Below are positions 8,298 through 15,748 of a stretch of DNA of 33,624 bases, one piece after another; position 1 is the first letter of the stretch; each line of letters starts with the position of its first letter. The position numbers were made by a program, and so were the translations under genes. Below the pieces are notes generated by a model. The model was not told the DNA's origin and searched no databases. It saw only the letters and a program-made list of their open reading frames with translations. This stretch comes from an uncultured bacterium (lineage in GTDB: Bacteria; Bacillota; Clostridia; Peptostreptococcales; Anaerovoracaceae): positions 1 to 33,624 of the forward strand of contig CAJMLH010000019.1 of assembly GCA_905214195.1 (NCBI GenBank), read 5' to 3'.

Positions 8298-8861
8298 TTA
8301 TGGCTCAATGCCCTCTTGTTCCATCATTCTTCTAAGCTTTTCTTTTGATCGCTTTGATATACTTCTGATATTGCTGTCGTTTTCTTTCATCAAAACAGCT
8401 ATATCTTTAAGTTTATATCCGTAATCATAATATAGTATCAAAACATGGCGTTCTTTATCGTTCAATTCCAAAATAAATTTTCTGAGCATTTCCATATTAA
8501 ATTTCTTTATAAAATCATTTACCTGCTTATCTGAGGAATAGTCTGAACATATTTCCGGTAAATTTATATAATCAAAAAGCCTCTTTTCATTCATACTTTT
8601 TCTTTTATTTTTGCTTATATACTTAAGACCCTGCCTTTTGGCAATTTTCAAAAGCCAAAATTTAAGTCTTGATTCGTCACGAACTTTATCTATATTGGTA
8701 AATGCTTCAATATATGTATCCTGTAATGCATCCTCTACATCCTCCATTGCAAGATCAAATGCCCTCAGATAATTAAAAATATCATTATAATATGATATCA
8801 GTTTATGTACACGCTCTTTATATCTGATATGGATACCATCTTGTAGTTTTGTTTTATTCAT
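8298..8861 (-). CDS. Sigma-70 family (ECF-like) RNA polymerase sigma factor
   Basis: 187 residues from ATG 8861. Region 2 is recognisable in DVEDALQDTYIEAFTNIDKV and FWLLKIAKRQGLKYI, covering the -10 recognition and core-binding helices. Region 4 is LELNDKERHVLILYYDYGYK followed by the HTH LKDIAVLMKENDSNIRSISK. Regions 1 and 3 are absent, as in ECF factors. No anti-sigma gene is adjacent: downstream is an XRE regulator and upstream a divergent XRE gene, so activity control is unclear. A SigA-like promoter lies at 8948-8977. Confidence 0.85.
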   Translation of the reverse strand: MNKTKLQDGIHIRYKERVHKLISYYNDIFNYLRAFDLAMEDVEDALQDTYIEAFTNIDKVRDESRLKFWLLKIAKRQGLKYISKNKRKSMNEKRLFDYINLPEICSDYSSDKQVNDFIKKFNMEMLRKFILELNDKERHVLILYYDYGYKLKDIAVLMKENDSNIRSISKRSKEKLRRMMEQEGIEP

Positions 8862-8947
8862 AGATATTATCTCGCTCTTGTTTGTTTTTTGCTTCGATTA
8901 GTGTATGTATAAATTATTCCTGAGATTTTAATATTGACACGAAGTCC

Positions 8948-8977
8948 ATTATACTACCTGTAAACCTTTCTTTTCAA
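8948..8977 (-). promoter_or_regulatory. SigA-type promoter of the sigma factor gene
   Basis: Minus strand: -35 TTGAAA (8972-8977), 18-bp spacer, -10 TATAAT (8948-8953). The predicted untranslated leader is about 80 nt. Two 9-mers, TTACTGTAA (8999-9007) and TTATTGTAA (9015-9023), lie just upstream, 16 bp apart, in the divergent region shared with the XRE gene at 9144. They are candidate operators. Confidence 0.55.
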
Positions 8978-9143
8978 TGTCGCTTATATCACAATCTGTT
9001 ACTGTAAGTCCGATTTATTGTAACTTTAAGTCATTTTTTTATATTTTTGGAACTTTTTTTAAAAACTTGCAACTTTTAGGCTTTATCTCCCCACATATTT
9101 ATAGGCATGTTAAGTCAGTCCAAAACAAACTTAAAGGAGAAAT

Positions 9144-9548
9144 ATGATGAAACTGGATACACAAATGAGAATCGCCGCCAACTTGAGAACTCTGCGAACA
9201 AGCAAAAGATTAAGTCAAGCAGAAATAGCAAGTTATATAGGAACAAGCCGTTCACTCTACACACACTACGAATTGGGCAATAGGGCACAAGACGCAGAGG
9301 CTCTGTACATAATATCCACCCATCTGAGTATCAATATGGAAGCTTTCTTTGAAAATGACCCCCAGCGTTTCTTAGAATACATTGCCAACCACGGTTATCA
9401 AGACGAGGAGCTAACCGAATTAACTCGCATTTACAAACATCTTTCGCCGTTCTCAAAAGGCATGTTAATTGAAAAGGCCATAAATCTGCTTGAAAAAGAA
9501 AAGGAAAAAGAAAAAAATCATAAACCTTTAATCGATATAAAAGATTGA
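9144..9548 (+). CDS. XRE-family helix-turn-helix regulator
   Basis: 133-134 residues. There are two adjacent ATGs (9144 and 9147) after AAAGGAG at 9133-9139; the second has the better spacing. The HTH is LRTLRTSKRLSQAEIASYIG followed by TSRSLYTHYELGNRAQDAEA and LYIISTHLSINMEAFF. The C-terminus is a charged helix (LLEKEKEKEKNHK). It is divergent from the sigma factor gene and may control it through the TTA(C/T)TGTAA repeats between them; that is inference. Confidence 0.85.
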   Translation: MMKLDTQMRIAANLRTLRTSKRLSQAEIASYIGTSRSLYTHYELGNRAQDAEALYIISTHLSINMEAFFENDPQRFLEYIANHGYQDEELTELTRIYKHLSPFSKGMLIEKAINLLEKEKEKEKNHKPLIDIKD

Positions 9549-9556
9549 CATGATAA

Positions 9557-9593
9557 AAGGTGGCAAAGCCTCCGTAAAGACTATAGCCACCTT
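9557..9593. terminator. Bidirectional terminator between convergent XRE and LCP genes
   Basis: AAGGTGGC (9557-9564) pairs with GCCACCTT (9586-9593) around a 21-nt loop. T-rich sequence follows on the plus strand and TTTTA on the minus strand, which suits the two converging genes. Confidence 0.7.
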
Positions 9594-9635
9594 GATATCT
9601 TTATTTGATATTTAAACAAACCGATAACTTCAATA

Positions 9636-11087
9636 TCAAGCCGCAGATTTGTAATACTTTCTGCTTTCAGATTGAGCAAACGGCATGACATTTCGATAAG
9701 AAGACTCTTCTGTAATGCCTCCTCCTGTTTCTCCGCCTATTTCGCCTGAGCTTCCGCCTCCTGTGCTTCCGGAGTCACCATCAGTATTGCCCGAATCACC
9801 GGAGCCATCAGGATTGCCAGTTCCGCCTGAATTTCCGCCTCCTGCATTACCTGTATCTCCTGTTCCTCCGGAACCGGTTGAACCGCCCGTATTTCCCGAA
9901 TCGCCTCCGATGCCTTGGTTCGCAGGAGGTTTATTCTGGTTGCTCTGTGAAGTGTCAAGGTTCATATTTTCTTCGCCTTGAATATTACCTGCATTTCTCT
10001 CTGCTTCAATCTTCTGTGCAATTGTACTACTTATAGAATTAACTTTTGATGACGGAAGATAGTCGTCCCTGCCAAAAAACTTTTTATGCAGTTCTTTAAC
10101 ATTTTCAGCCAAATTATCCGGGAACACATATGAAACCCCGTTTATATACCCGGTACTAACATTGTATGGCCATCCGTCCGTCCCTTTTATATTGTACTGA
10201 GGCAATCTGATACCAAGTCCCAGTATATTGCCCTTTGAAAGATTTGTCTGCACCTGAGGAGTCATCATCTTAATAATTTTCTTTATTTCCTTAAATGACA
10301 TGTCCTGCATTTTTTCCATTACAAGAGTCATAACTGTACGCATTCTCTCTGTACGCTTAAAGTCATCTCCCACACCTTTTCTTATTCTTCCGTAGGAAAC
10401 TGCCTGTGCTCCCTCAAGAGTCTGTACACCCGGTTCTTTAACAAGGTTATAATCATCTCTGCCTATGTTTCTGGCAGTCGACACTGTATATTTGTTAAGT
10501 TCCAATATTTCGTGTTCTTTAACATCTACTTCAATTCCGCCTACCGCATCTACAATGTCGGCAACAGCCTTGAAGTTTACGACAACATAATTGCTTATGT
10601 TAAGATCCAATGTTTGATTAAGCGTTTTCATCGCCATCTCAGGACCACCTAAGGCACATGCGTGAGTTATCTTATCGTATGTTGAGGTATCGCCCATTTT
10701 CATAAATGTATCTCTGTATATTGAAAGGATTTTCACATCATTGGTATCCTTATTTATGCTGACTACCATTATGGCATCGCTTCTTGTCCCCTTAAGATGC
10801 TTCATGTCTCTGCTGTCTACACCAAGAAGCAATATGTTGTAATATCCATCTACATCTACCAACGAAAGGTCATAATCTTCCGGTGTTTCTTCATGTATTT
10901 CATCAAATATTCCGTTAAAGTAACTGTAAACAACAATAAATGCTGTAAGCAAAAGTACCAGTAACGCTGTGCCCCCAATAAGCAGAACCTTTTTCCATGT
11001 TTTGAGTTCTTTAAACCAGCTCTTGAAGCTTCTTCTTTTACTTTTCTTTGAAGCTCCTGACTTCTGCTTTCGTTCTATTCTTCCCAT
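9636..11087 (-). CDS. LytR-CpsA-Psr (LCP) family cell-wall polymer ligase with Gly-rich tail
   Basis: 483 residues, ATG 11087 after AGGGGAG. LCP enzymes transfer undecaprenyl-diphosphate-linked glycopolymers to peptidoglycan on the outer face of the membrane. There is a basic cytoplasmic N-terminus, one membrane helix (about 33-56), then the LCP domain with NILLLGVDSRD (84-94), GTRSDAIMVV (100-109), LSIYRDT (121-127, the lipid-phosphate arginine) and, late in the domain, SYGRIRKGVGDDFKRTERMR. From about residue 385 to 455 the protein is a low-complexity Gly/Ser/Thr/Asn/Asp tail, ending in SRKYYKSAA. The tail is probably an extracellular flexible linker or wall-embedded segment. No other gene shares its strand nearby, but the glycan operon at the left edge is an obvious source of substrate. 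Confidence 0.92.
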   Translation of the reverse strand: MGRIERKQKSGASKKSKRRSFKSWFKELKTWKKVLLIGGTALLVLLLTAFIVVYSYFNGIFDEIHEETPEDYDLSLVDVDGYYNILLLGVDSRDMKHLKGTRSDAIMVVSINKDTNDVKILSIYRDTFMKMGDTSTYDKITHACALGGPEMAMKTLNQTLDLNISNYVVVNFKAVADIVDAVGGIEVDVKEHEILELNKYTVSTARNIGRDDYNLVKEPGVQTLEGAQAVSYGRIRKGVGDDFKRTERMRTVMTLVMEKMQDMSFKEIKKIIKMMTPQVQTNLSKGNILGLGIRLPQYNIKGTDGWPYNVSTGYINGVSYVFPDNLAENVKELHKKFFGRDDYLPSSKVNSISSTIAQKIEAERNAGNIQGEENMNLDTSQSNQNKPPANQGIGGDSGNTGGSTGSGGTGDTGNAGGGNSGGTGNPDGSGDSGNTDGDSGSTGGGSSGEIGGETGGGITEESSYRNVMPFAQSESRKYYKSAA

Positions 11088-11120
11088 CGTGGTCTCCCCT
11101 TATTTTAATATTAGACTTTA

Positions 11121-11149
11121 ATTTTACCATAATGTGCTATCTTTGTAAA
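11121..11149 (-). promoter_or_regulatory. SigA promoter of the LCP gene
   Basis: Minus strand: -35 TTTACA (11144-11149), 17-bp spacer, -10 TAAAAT (11121-11126), about 30 nt from the LCP start codon. Confidence 0.65.
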
Positions 11150-11166
11150 TGTTTATGAATACAAAA

Positions 11167-11189
11167 GGGTCGCCATGCTTAAGCGACCC
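11167..11189 (-). terminator. Terminator of the 36-codon gene
   Basis: GGGTCGC (11167-11173) pairs with GCGACCC (11183-11189) around a 9-nt loop. On the minus strand it is followed by TTTTGT. It lies 51 bp past the stop codon of the small gene and insulates it from the LCP promoter. Confidence 0.7.
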
Positions 11190-11239
11190 GTATATCAAAT
11201 AACAGATGCGATTGTCACGCAGCTATTATCCGCACTGAT

Positions 11240-11350
11240 TTATTTTATCTTTTTCTTTCTTCCGGCAAATGGGGAGCGCTTCATATAAATAAGCAAAAAG
11301 CCCATAAAAACATTTATAAATGTCAAAAGATACAGTATATTTCTTTCCAT
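11240..11350 (-). CDS. 36-residue putative membrane microprotein
   Basis: A short frame read from ATG 11350 to TAA at 11240-11242. It encodes one hydrophobic helix (ILYLLTFINVFMGFLLIYM, residues about 5-23) followed by a strongly basic tail ending GRKKKIK, which is the positive-inside pattern of a single-span membrane peptide. It is supported by its own near-consensus SigA promoter (11373-11401), an AGAGGA ribosome-binding site about ten bases before the ATG, and a terminator at 11167-11189. No homologue is recognised. It sits between spoVAE and the LCP gene on the same strand, but the promoter suggests vegetative expression rather than forespore expression. Confidence 0.6.
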   Translation of the reverse strand: MERNILYLLTFINVFMGFLLIYMKRSPFAGRKKKIK

Positions 11351-11372
11351 TCTTACAAGTCCTCTTTGCCTT

Positions 11373-11401
11373 AGTATAGCAAAATCACAATAGGCTGTCA
11401 A
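11373..11401 (-). promoter_or_regulatory. Consensus SigA promoter of the 36-codon gene
   Basis: Minus strand: -35 TTGACA (11396-11401), 17-bp spacer, -10 TATACT (11373-11378). The start falls about 16 nt before the ATG at 11350. The promoter begins only 18 bp after the end of spoVAE. Confidence 0.75.
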
Positions 11402-11418
11402 TATTTTACTGTAAAATT

Positions 11419-11775
11419 TTATCTTTTAGGGGACTTCGGGTTAAAAACAAGAGCTATTACATAACCAAGAGCAAGGGCTGAACCTATGCCGGCTGCTGCT
11501 GATTCAAGAGGGCCTGTAATCGCTCCCAAAAAACTCTCCTTTGCTCCTTCCATTGCTCCTTTTGCAAGTGTATAACCAAATCCGGGCAACGGGACACAAG
11601 CTCCCGTCTGAGCCAAGCTCACCAATGGTTCATATAATCCCACTGCCTGTAAGATTACACCTGACAATACAAAAATAACCAGTATTCTCGGCGCAGTTAA
11701 AGTAGTCGCATCCATCATCACCTGTCCTATAAGGCAAAATATTCCGCCGACTAAAAATGCCCATAAATATTCCAT
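11419..11775 (-). CDS. spoVAE: Stage V sporulation protein AE
   Basis: 118 residues, largely hydrophobic. It has the SpoVAE signature GQVMMDATTLTAPRILVIFV, the motif GACVPLPGFGYTLAKGAMEG, and a final helix with ALALGYVIALVF. SpoVA proteins form the inner spore-membrane channel for dipicolinic acid: uptake from the mother cell during sporulation and release at germination. Its ATG directly abuts the stop codon of spoVAD, so the two are translated together. The length matches the family. Confidence 0.95.
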   Translation of the reverse strand: MEYLWAFLVGGIFCLIGQVMMDATTLTAPRILVIFVLSGVILQAVGLYEPLVSLAQTGACVPLPGFGYTLAKGAMEGAKESFLGAITGPLESAAAGIGSALALGYVIALVFNPKSPKR

Positions 11776-12816
11776 CTATTCTACCTCCAGTGAAACTGCA
11801 TGTGCAATTCCCGGTATGCTTTCTCCTTGAAACGGCGAAATTGTCGATAATAATGCACCCGTAGACATCAACAGCAGTTTTTTTATTTTCTTTTCCTCCA
11901 TTTGTTTCAGCAAATAACCTGTAAACACACATGCAGAACAGCCACAGCCGCTTCCTCCTGCATGTACATCCTGATCTTTTGCAAAAAGCATTGTTCCACA
12001 ATCGTCATAATGGGAAAAAATCTCTTTTGCCGGAAGACCGGCATCTTTAAGCAGATCCACCATTATATCCTTTCCGATGAACCCAAGGTCTCCCGTCACA
12101 ACCAAATCATAATAATCTATACTCCTGCCTGTATCCTCAAGGTGATTCAGAAGAGTATCTACCGCAGCCGGAACCATGGCAGCTCCCATCTGATTTGCAT
12201 CTTTGACACCTGCATCTATTACCTTTCCTATAGTTGCAGACTCAGCACATATTCTTACAGCCTTTTTCTTATCTGATTTATCATAACGGGATATTACTGC
12301 CGCTCCCGCTGCCGTCGCCGTCCACTGAGCCGACGGAGGTCTTTGATTTCCATGCTCAACAGGCATTCTGAACTGTCTTTCGGCTGTGCAAAAGTGACTT
12401 GAAGCTCCTACCAATACATTTTCGGCAAATCCTCCGTCAATGAGCATACAACCCAAAAGCAGCGACTCTGTCATAGTAGAACATGCTCCGTAAAGTCCCA
12501 GAAAAGGAATATGCAAATCTCTTGCGGTAAAAGACGAGGACATAAGTTGGTTAAGCAAATCTCCACTTAACATTGCATCAATTTCCTTTATATCAAGTCC
12601 GGCCCTTAGTACCGCTTTATTCATAGCCTCTTTAAGCATTTTACTTTCTGCTGTTTCCCATGATTTTTCACCGTACATATCATCTTTTAACACCGTATCG
12701 AAATACTTTGCCAAAGGTCCGCTGCCCTCTTTTTCTCCCACGATATTGCCTCTTCCTGTAATACATGGTTTTTGTGAAAATTGTACGGTTTGTCTGCCAA
12801 TCTTTTTATATGACAT
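11776..12816 (-). CDS. spoVAD: Stage V sporulation protein AD
   Basis: 346 residues with the thiolase-like fold of SpoVAD: QFSQKPCITGRGNIVGEKEG at the N-terminus, LHIPFLGLYGACSTMTESLL around the former active-site cysteine, GASSHFCTAERQFRMPVEHG, and the C-terminal HAGGSGCGCSACVFTGYLLK. In Bacillus this protein binds dipicolinic acid at the outer surface of the inner spore membrane. Start ATG at 12816. It is the middle gene of spoVAC-spoVAD-spoVAE. Homologues of spoVAA, spoVAB, spoVAEa and spoVAF are not in the window, as is common in Clostridia. Confidence 0.96.
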   Translation of the reverse strand: MSYKKIGRQTVQFSQKPCITGRGNIVGEKEGSGPLAKYFDTVLKDDMYGEKSWETAESKMLKEAMNKAVLRAGLDIKEIDAMLSGDLLNQLMSSSFTARDLHIPFLGLYGACSTMTESLLLGCMLIDGGFAENVLVGASSHFCTAERQFRMPVEHGNQRPPSAQWTATAAGAAVISRYDKSDKKKAVRICAESATIGKVIDAGVKDANQMGAAMVPAAVDTLLNHLEDTGRSIDYYDLVVTGDLGFIGKDIMVDLLKDAGLPAKEIFSHYDDCGTMLFAKDQDVHAGGSGCGCSACVFTGYLLKQMEEKKIKKLLLMSTGALLSTISPFQGESIPGIAHAVSLEVE

Positions 12817-12882
12817 ATCAATACCTTCTTTCTCTTTTCTCGTCCGAATATATTGAGGATAAGCTCTTAAAATAACTAACCG

Positions 12883-13344
12883 TCAAAATTTATATAATAT
12901 TCTGTATATAATGCCAACTATTATTGCACTTGTAATACCGCACACCAGCACAGGGCCTGCCACGCTGAAAATCTTAGAGCCTACTCCAAGTACAGGTCCC
13001 TCTTTTTTATACTCCAACGCAGGCGCAACCATGGAATTGGCAAATCCCGTTATAGGGACTATAACCCCTGCGCCGGCAAACTTTGCTACGACATCAAAGA
13101 CTCCTATTCCGGTCAAAAACTGAGCTATCGCTATGAGTGTAAGTGTAACAAATATACCTGCCGTTTTTTCGTCCACACCTTTTCCCATAAAAAAATTTTT
13201 ATACCACAAAGATACCATGCAAATAAGTCCTCCTATGGCAAATGCTTTAAGACCATTGGCAACATATTTTGGTTTAGGGGTAAACTGTTTGGCATATTTT
13301 CCGTAAGCCTTGGCTATATCCTTTTTCTCAGGTTTCTTGTTCAT
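12883..13344 (-). CDS. spoVAC: Stage V sporulation protein AC
   Basis: 153 residues with about four membrane helices. The family N-terminus is visible (IAKAYGKYAKQFTPKPKYVANGLKAF has the conserved P-K-P), as are GLICMVSLWYKNFF and the loop VPITGFANSMVAPALEYKKEG. SpoVAC is a pore-forming, mechanosensitive subunit of the dipicolinate channel. It is the first gene of the operon, 66 bp ahead of spoVAD. A possible SigG promoter lies at 13418-13445. Confidence 0.96.
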   Translation of the reverse strand: MNKKPEKKDIAKAYGKYAKQFTPKPKYVANGLKAFAIGGLICMVSLWYKNFFMGKGVDEKTAGIFVTLTLIAIAQFLTGIGVFDVVAKFAGAGVIVPITGFANSMVAPALEYKKEGPVLGVGSKIFSVAGPVLVCGITSAIIVGIIYRILYKF

Positions 13345-13417
13345 ATCCGTCTCCGTTCTGAAATAACAAATCTCCCGTCTCCATATTTAAGCCGGTGACA
13401 AGTTGTGTTTTCCTTTT

Positions 13418-13445
13418 TAGTATTTCCATTTTTAAAAAAATATGC
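13418..13445 (-). promoter_or_regulatory. Candidate forespore (SigG) promoter of spoVA
   Basis: On the minus strand GCATA (13441-13445) is followed after 16 bp by AATACTA (13418-13424). This resembles the SigG/SigF pattern (GnATA, then CATnnTA), although the -10 lacks the leading C and the spacing is slightly short. It lies about 75-100 bp before the spoVAC ATG. Confidence 0.35.
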
Positions 13446-13511
13446 AATAATAAAAAACAATAAAAGTTAAATGAAAACTATTCAAATCAGATAATATTAT
13501 GGAGGGATAAA

Positions 13512-14105
13512 ATGCATAACAAAGACTATGTACTGGCGTCAGGTTCCCCACGCCGCATACAGATGATGAAAGAGCACGGTCTTAATCCAATTATATGTCC
13601 TGCCGATATAGAAGAAAATTTGCCTATTATAGGAGGAATGAAAGAAACTGTCATGTTTCTGTCACTGAAAAAAGCTAAAGCAGTAGAATCACTTTATAAA
13701 TCAGGTAAACTTGACATCAGCCATGGCAGTATTATAATTGCTGCCGATACGGTGGTGTACAAAGATAAAATAATGGGAAAACCTGCTGACTTTGCCGACG
13801 CTTTCAAAATGCTGCAAGAACTTAGAGGCACTCATCATTATGTTGCCACCGGAGTTGCCATCGTATGTGCAGGCTGCCAAAAAGCTCGTATTTTTGCAGA
13901 AGTAACAAAAGTGTGGTTTGAAAATTACAGTGACGAAGAATTAACTGATTATCTTAATACTGACGAGGCCTATGACAAAGCCGGCGGATACGCAATTCAA
14001 GGTTATTTTGCAAAACATATCAAAAAAATCGAAGGTGATTATGATAATGTTGTTGGGTTTCCGTGGAGTCGCATAGAAAAAGAGTTGTTGAAGTTACAGA
14101 TATAA
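13512..14105 (+). CDS. maf: Maf-family nucleotide pyrophosphatase
   Basis: 197 residues from ATG 13512 with GGAGGG five bases upstream. Maf proteins hydrolyse dTTP/UTP and modified nucleotides to monophosphates. The family signatures are LASGSPRRIQMMKEHGL at the N-terminus (nucleotide-binding loop), IIIAADTVVYKDKIMGKP in the middle, and AYDKAGGYAIQGYFAKHIKKI near the end. The AADT aspartate and KAGGYAIQG motif match active members. It is divergent from spoVAC. A weak promoter (TTAAAT, 17 bp, GATAAT at 13467-13495) is possible. Confidence 0.93.
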   Translation: MHNKDYVLASGSPRRIQMMKEHGLNPIICPADIEENLPIIGGMKETVMFLSLKKAKAVESLYKSGKLDISHGSIIIAADTVVYKDKIMGKPADFADAFKMLQELRGTHHYVATGVAIVCAGCQKARIFAEVTKVWFENYSDEELTDYLNTDEAYDKAGGYAIQGYFAKHIKKIEGDYDNVVGFPWSRIEKELLKLQI

Positions 14106-14370
14106 AAGAGAAGTATCCTCATCTTGATTTTAATACATCATAAAGTGCCATAAAATCCAATAAAATTTGACAGGTTCTTAATTGACCTGCCGCTTAACAT
14201 TGAATTTTGGCTCAGCGGAGGGAAATAGCCATGTTTGGCCACAAAATTACAGCATGATTAGCATTGCAACATGGCGAAATTTGTCGATATTGGCCATTTC
14301 GCCGGAAAAGCTAACTTCAGCCAACGATTGCCGTCTCCCCGCAGCATTAATAAAAATCTTTAAAAGTACA
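14106..14370. other. Intergenic patch with overlapping inverted repeats; possible relic or repeat element
   Basis: No convincing gene. The patch contains CAGGT/ACCTG (14171-14175 with 14185-14189), CCGC/GCGG (14190-14193 with 14215-14218), GCCATGTT/AACATGGC (14228-14235 with 14268-14275) and GGCGAAAT/ATTTCGCC (14273-14280 with 14296-14303). The last two share bases 14273-14275 and cannot form together. On the minus strand one frame reads like protein for about 50 codons (for example GQTWLFPSAEPKFNVK) but has one stop codon and no start signal. Either a structured RNA, a dispersed repeat, or a decayed coding fragment would explain it. Confidence 0.4.
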
Positions 14371-14415
14371 ACAAAAAGGGACTTGCCTTTCGAAAAACTC
14401 GGACAGGCATGTCCC
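14371..14415 (-). terminator. Terminator of the infC-rpmI-rplT operon
   Basis: GGGACTTGCCT (14378-14388) pairs with AGGCATGTCCC (14405-14415), with one mismatch, around a 16-nt loop. On the minus strand TTTTTGT follows (14371-14377). It lies about 20 bp after the rplT stop codon. Confidence 0.85.
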
Positions 14416-14433
14416 TCTTAATTCTTGTATTGT

Positions 14434-14790
14434 TTATTTTACAGCTTTCTTTGCAGTTTCACATAGAGTAGCAAAACCTGCTGCATCGTATATAGCCATT
14501 TCTGAAAGCATCTTTCTGTTAATTTCGATGCCTGATTTCTTAAGACCGTTCATCAGCTGGCTGTAGCTGATTCCGTTCATTCTTGCGCCTGCATTGATTC
14601 TTGCAATCCACATCTGTCTGTACTGTCTCTTTTTAAGCTTTCTTCCAACATAAGCTGATCTTAAAGATCTCATAACAGCAGGGTTAGCTGCTCTGAAAAC
14701 TTTGCTCTTTGCACCGTAGAAGCCTTTCGCCTGCTTCAGAATTTTTTTATGTCTCTTGTGTGCGTTTACACCTTTTTTAACTCTTGCCAT
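14434..14790 (-). CDS. rplT: 50S ribosomal protein L20
   Basis: 118 residues from ATG 14790, preceded by AGGAGG. The whole length matches L20: MARVKKGVNAHKRHKKILKQ, AKGFYGAKSKVFRAANPAVM, RSLRSAYVGRKLKKRQYRQM, and WIARINAGARMNGISYS. L20 is an early assembly protein of the large subunit and, in Firmicutes, the repressor that binds the infC leader of its own operon. It is the last gene of infC-rpmI-rplT. Confidence 0.98.
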   Translation of the reverse strand: MARVKKGVNAHKRHKKILKQAKGFYGAKSKVFRAANPAVMRSLRSAYVGRKLKKRQYRQMWIARINAGARMNGISYSQLMNGLKKSGIEINRKMLSEMAIYDAAGFATLCETAKKAVK

Positions 14791-14813
14791 ATTTCTTACC
14801 TCCTAAACTCCGA

Positions 14814-15014
14814 TTATTTTGCCATTGATCTGAGCATTCTCTTCAGATCTGCACTTGTTAAAGTAGTAGCTTTTCTCAGGCCTCTTTTTCTCTTAGCTGC
14901 CTTCTTAGTAAGAATGTGGCTCTTATATGCCTTATTTCTCTTAACTTTTCCGCTTCCGGTAAGTTTCATTCTCTTACATGCCCCTCTGTGGGATTTCATC
15001 TTATTCTTTGCCAT
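14814..15014 (-). CDS. rpmI: 50S ribosomal protein L35
   Basis: 66 residues from ATG 15014 with AGGAGG upstream. It matches L35: MAKNKMKSHRGACKRMKLTG, then KVKRNKAYKSHILTKK, and the basic tail. It lies 66 bp after infC and 23 bp before rplT, the standard operon order. Confidence 0.97.
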   Translation of the reverse strand: MAKNKMKSHRGACKRMKLTGSGKVKRNKAYKSHILTKKAAKRKRGLRKATTLTSADLKRMLRSMAK

Positions 15015-15080
15015 GATGATTTTTCCTCCTGTGTCAATACTTTTATCTTGGTTGCCTTAGCCTGCTGATAGTTCTTAAGG

Positions 15081-15596
15081 CTACTTATCCGACTTTGGTC
15101 CTAAAAACATGGTAAGGTTGCGGCCCTCAAAAACCGGTTTCTTTTCCACAACTCCAACCTCTGAAACTGCCTCTGCAAACATGTTCATAACATCCATGCC
15201 TTTGGCTACATAATCTCTTTCTCTTCCTCTGAAGCGCAGACCAACTTTTACTTTGTCGCCGTCCGCAAGGAACTTAGCTGCCGTTTTGGCCTTTACCTGA
15301 ATATCATGAGCCTCTATAAATGTAGAAAGTCTGATTTCCTTTACCTGAGTCGTTTTCTGCTTCTTTTTTGCTTCTTTTTCTCTCTTTTGAAGCTCATAAC
15401 GGTATTTACCGTAATCGAGTATTTTGCAGACTGCCGGTTTTGCATTAGGTGAAATATTTACCAAATCCAACTTTCTCTCGTTTGCCAAATCCATGGCTTT
15501 ATCGATTGACATTATTCCCAGCATAGTACCGTCTGAATCGATTACTCTTACTTCTTTGTCACGAATTTCTTCGTTGATAAGATTTTCCTTGCTAAT
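15081..15596 (-). CDS. infC: Translation initiation factor IF-3, AUU start codon
   Basis: 171 residues if translation begins at ATT (bases 15594-15596), nine bases after GGGAGGT (15606-15612). The protein then starts fMet-SKENLINEEIRDKEVRVID, exactly where IF-3 families begin. An ATG 23 codons upstream (15665) lies inside the leader's terminator region and would add a non-conserved hydrophobic extension, so I reject it. The N-domain (GIMSIDKAMDLANERKLDLV), the linker (YELQKREKEAKKKQK) and the C-domain (EIRLSTFIEAHDIQVKAKTA, LRFRGRERDYVAKGMDVM) are complete. The rare AUU codon is known to let IF-3 repress its own translation, because IF-3 rejects non-canonical starts. Confidence 0.96.
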   Translation of the reverse strand: MSKENLINEEIRDKEVRVIDSDGTMLGIMSIDKAMDLANERKLDLVNISPNAKPAVCKILDYGKYRYELQKREKEAKKKQKTTQVKEIRLSTFIEAHDIQVKAKTAAKFLADGDKVKVGLRFRGRERDYVAKGMDVMNMFAEAVSEVGVVEKKPVFEGRNLTMFLGPKSDK

Positions 15597-15606
15597 GGTT
15601 CTTGCA

Positions 15607-15745
15607 CCTCCCAAAATCAATAATAAAAAAACGGATACACGAAGTATCCGCCTATTCCACGCCAAACAGCGCTATTGACTCTATTTACCCGATTCGGTGA
15701 CTTGACCGGTCAGGTGAGAAGCGGATAACTTCTACTTCATACTCA
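15607..15745 (-). promoter_or_regulatory. L20-type attenuator leader of infC-rpmI-rplT
   Basis: The transcript leader of about 130 nt ends in a classic terminator: CGGATAC/GTATCCG (15632-15638 with 15644-15650), then seven T. The terminator's 5' arm can instead pair with an upstream segment: TATCCGC at 15645-15651 (plus strand) is the exact complement of GCGGATA at 15721-15727, a seven-bp antiterminator. This is the arrangement of the Firmicute L20 leader, in which L20 binding favours termination. The central stretch 15670-15720 should hold the L20-binding fold. Confidence 0.88.
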
Positions 15746-15748
15746 AGT

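Noticed and set aside
9770..9960. Gly-rich repeats of the LCP gene as a separate repeat array or overlapping gene
   Set aside because: The repeats are in frame in the LCP tail. The frames on the other strand and in another phase are low-complexity shadows.
14182..14421. Plus-strand frame of 79 codons
   Set aside because: It covers the inverted repeats and the rplT terminator and has no ribosome-binding site. The opposite strand looks more protein-like.
15597..15665. Extended IF-3 N-terminus from an upstream ATG
   Set aside because: The extension is encoded by the leader terminator and Shine-Dalgarno, is not conserved, and the AUU start has ideal spacing.
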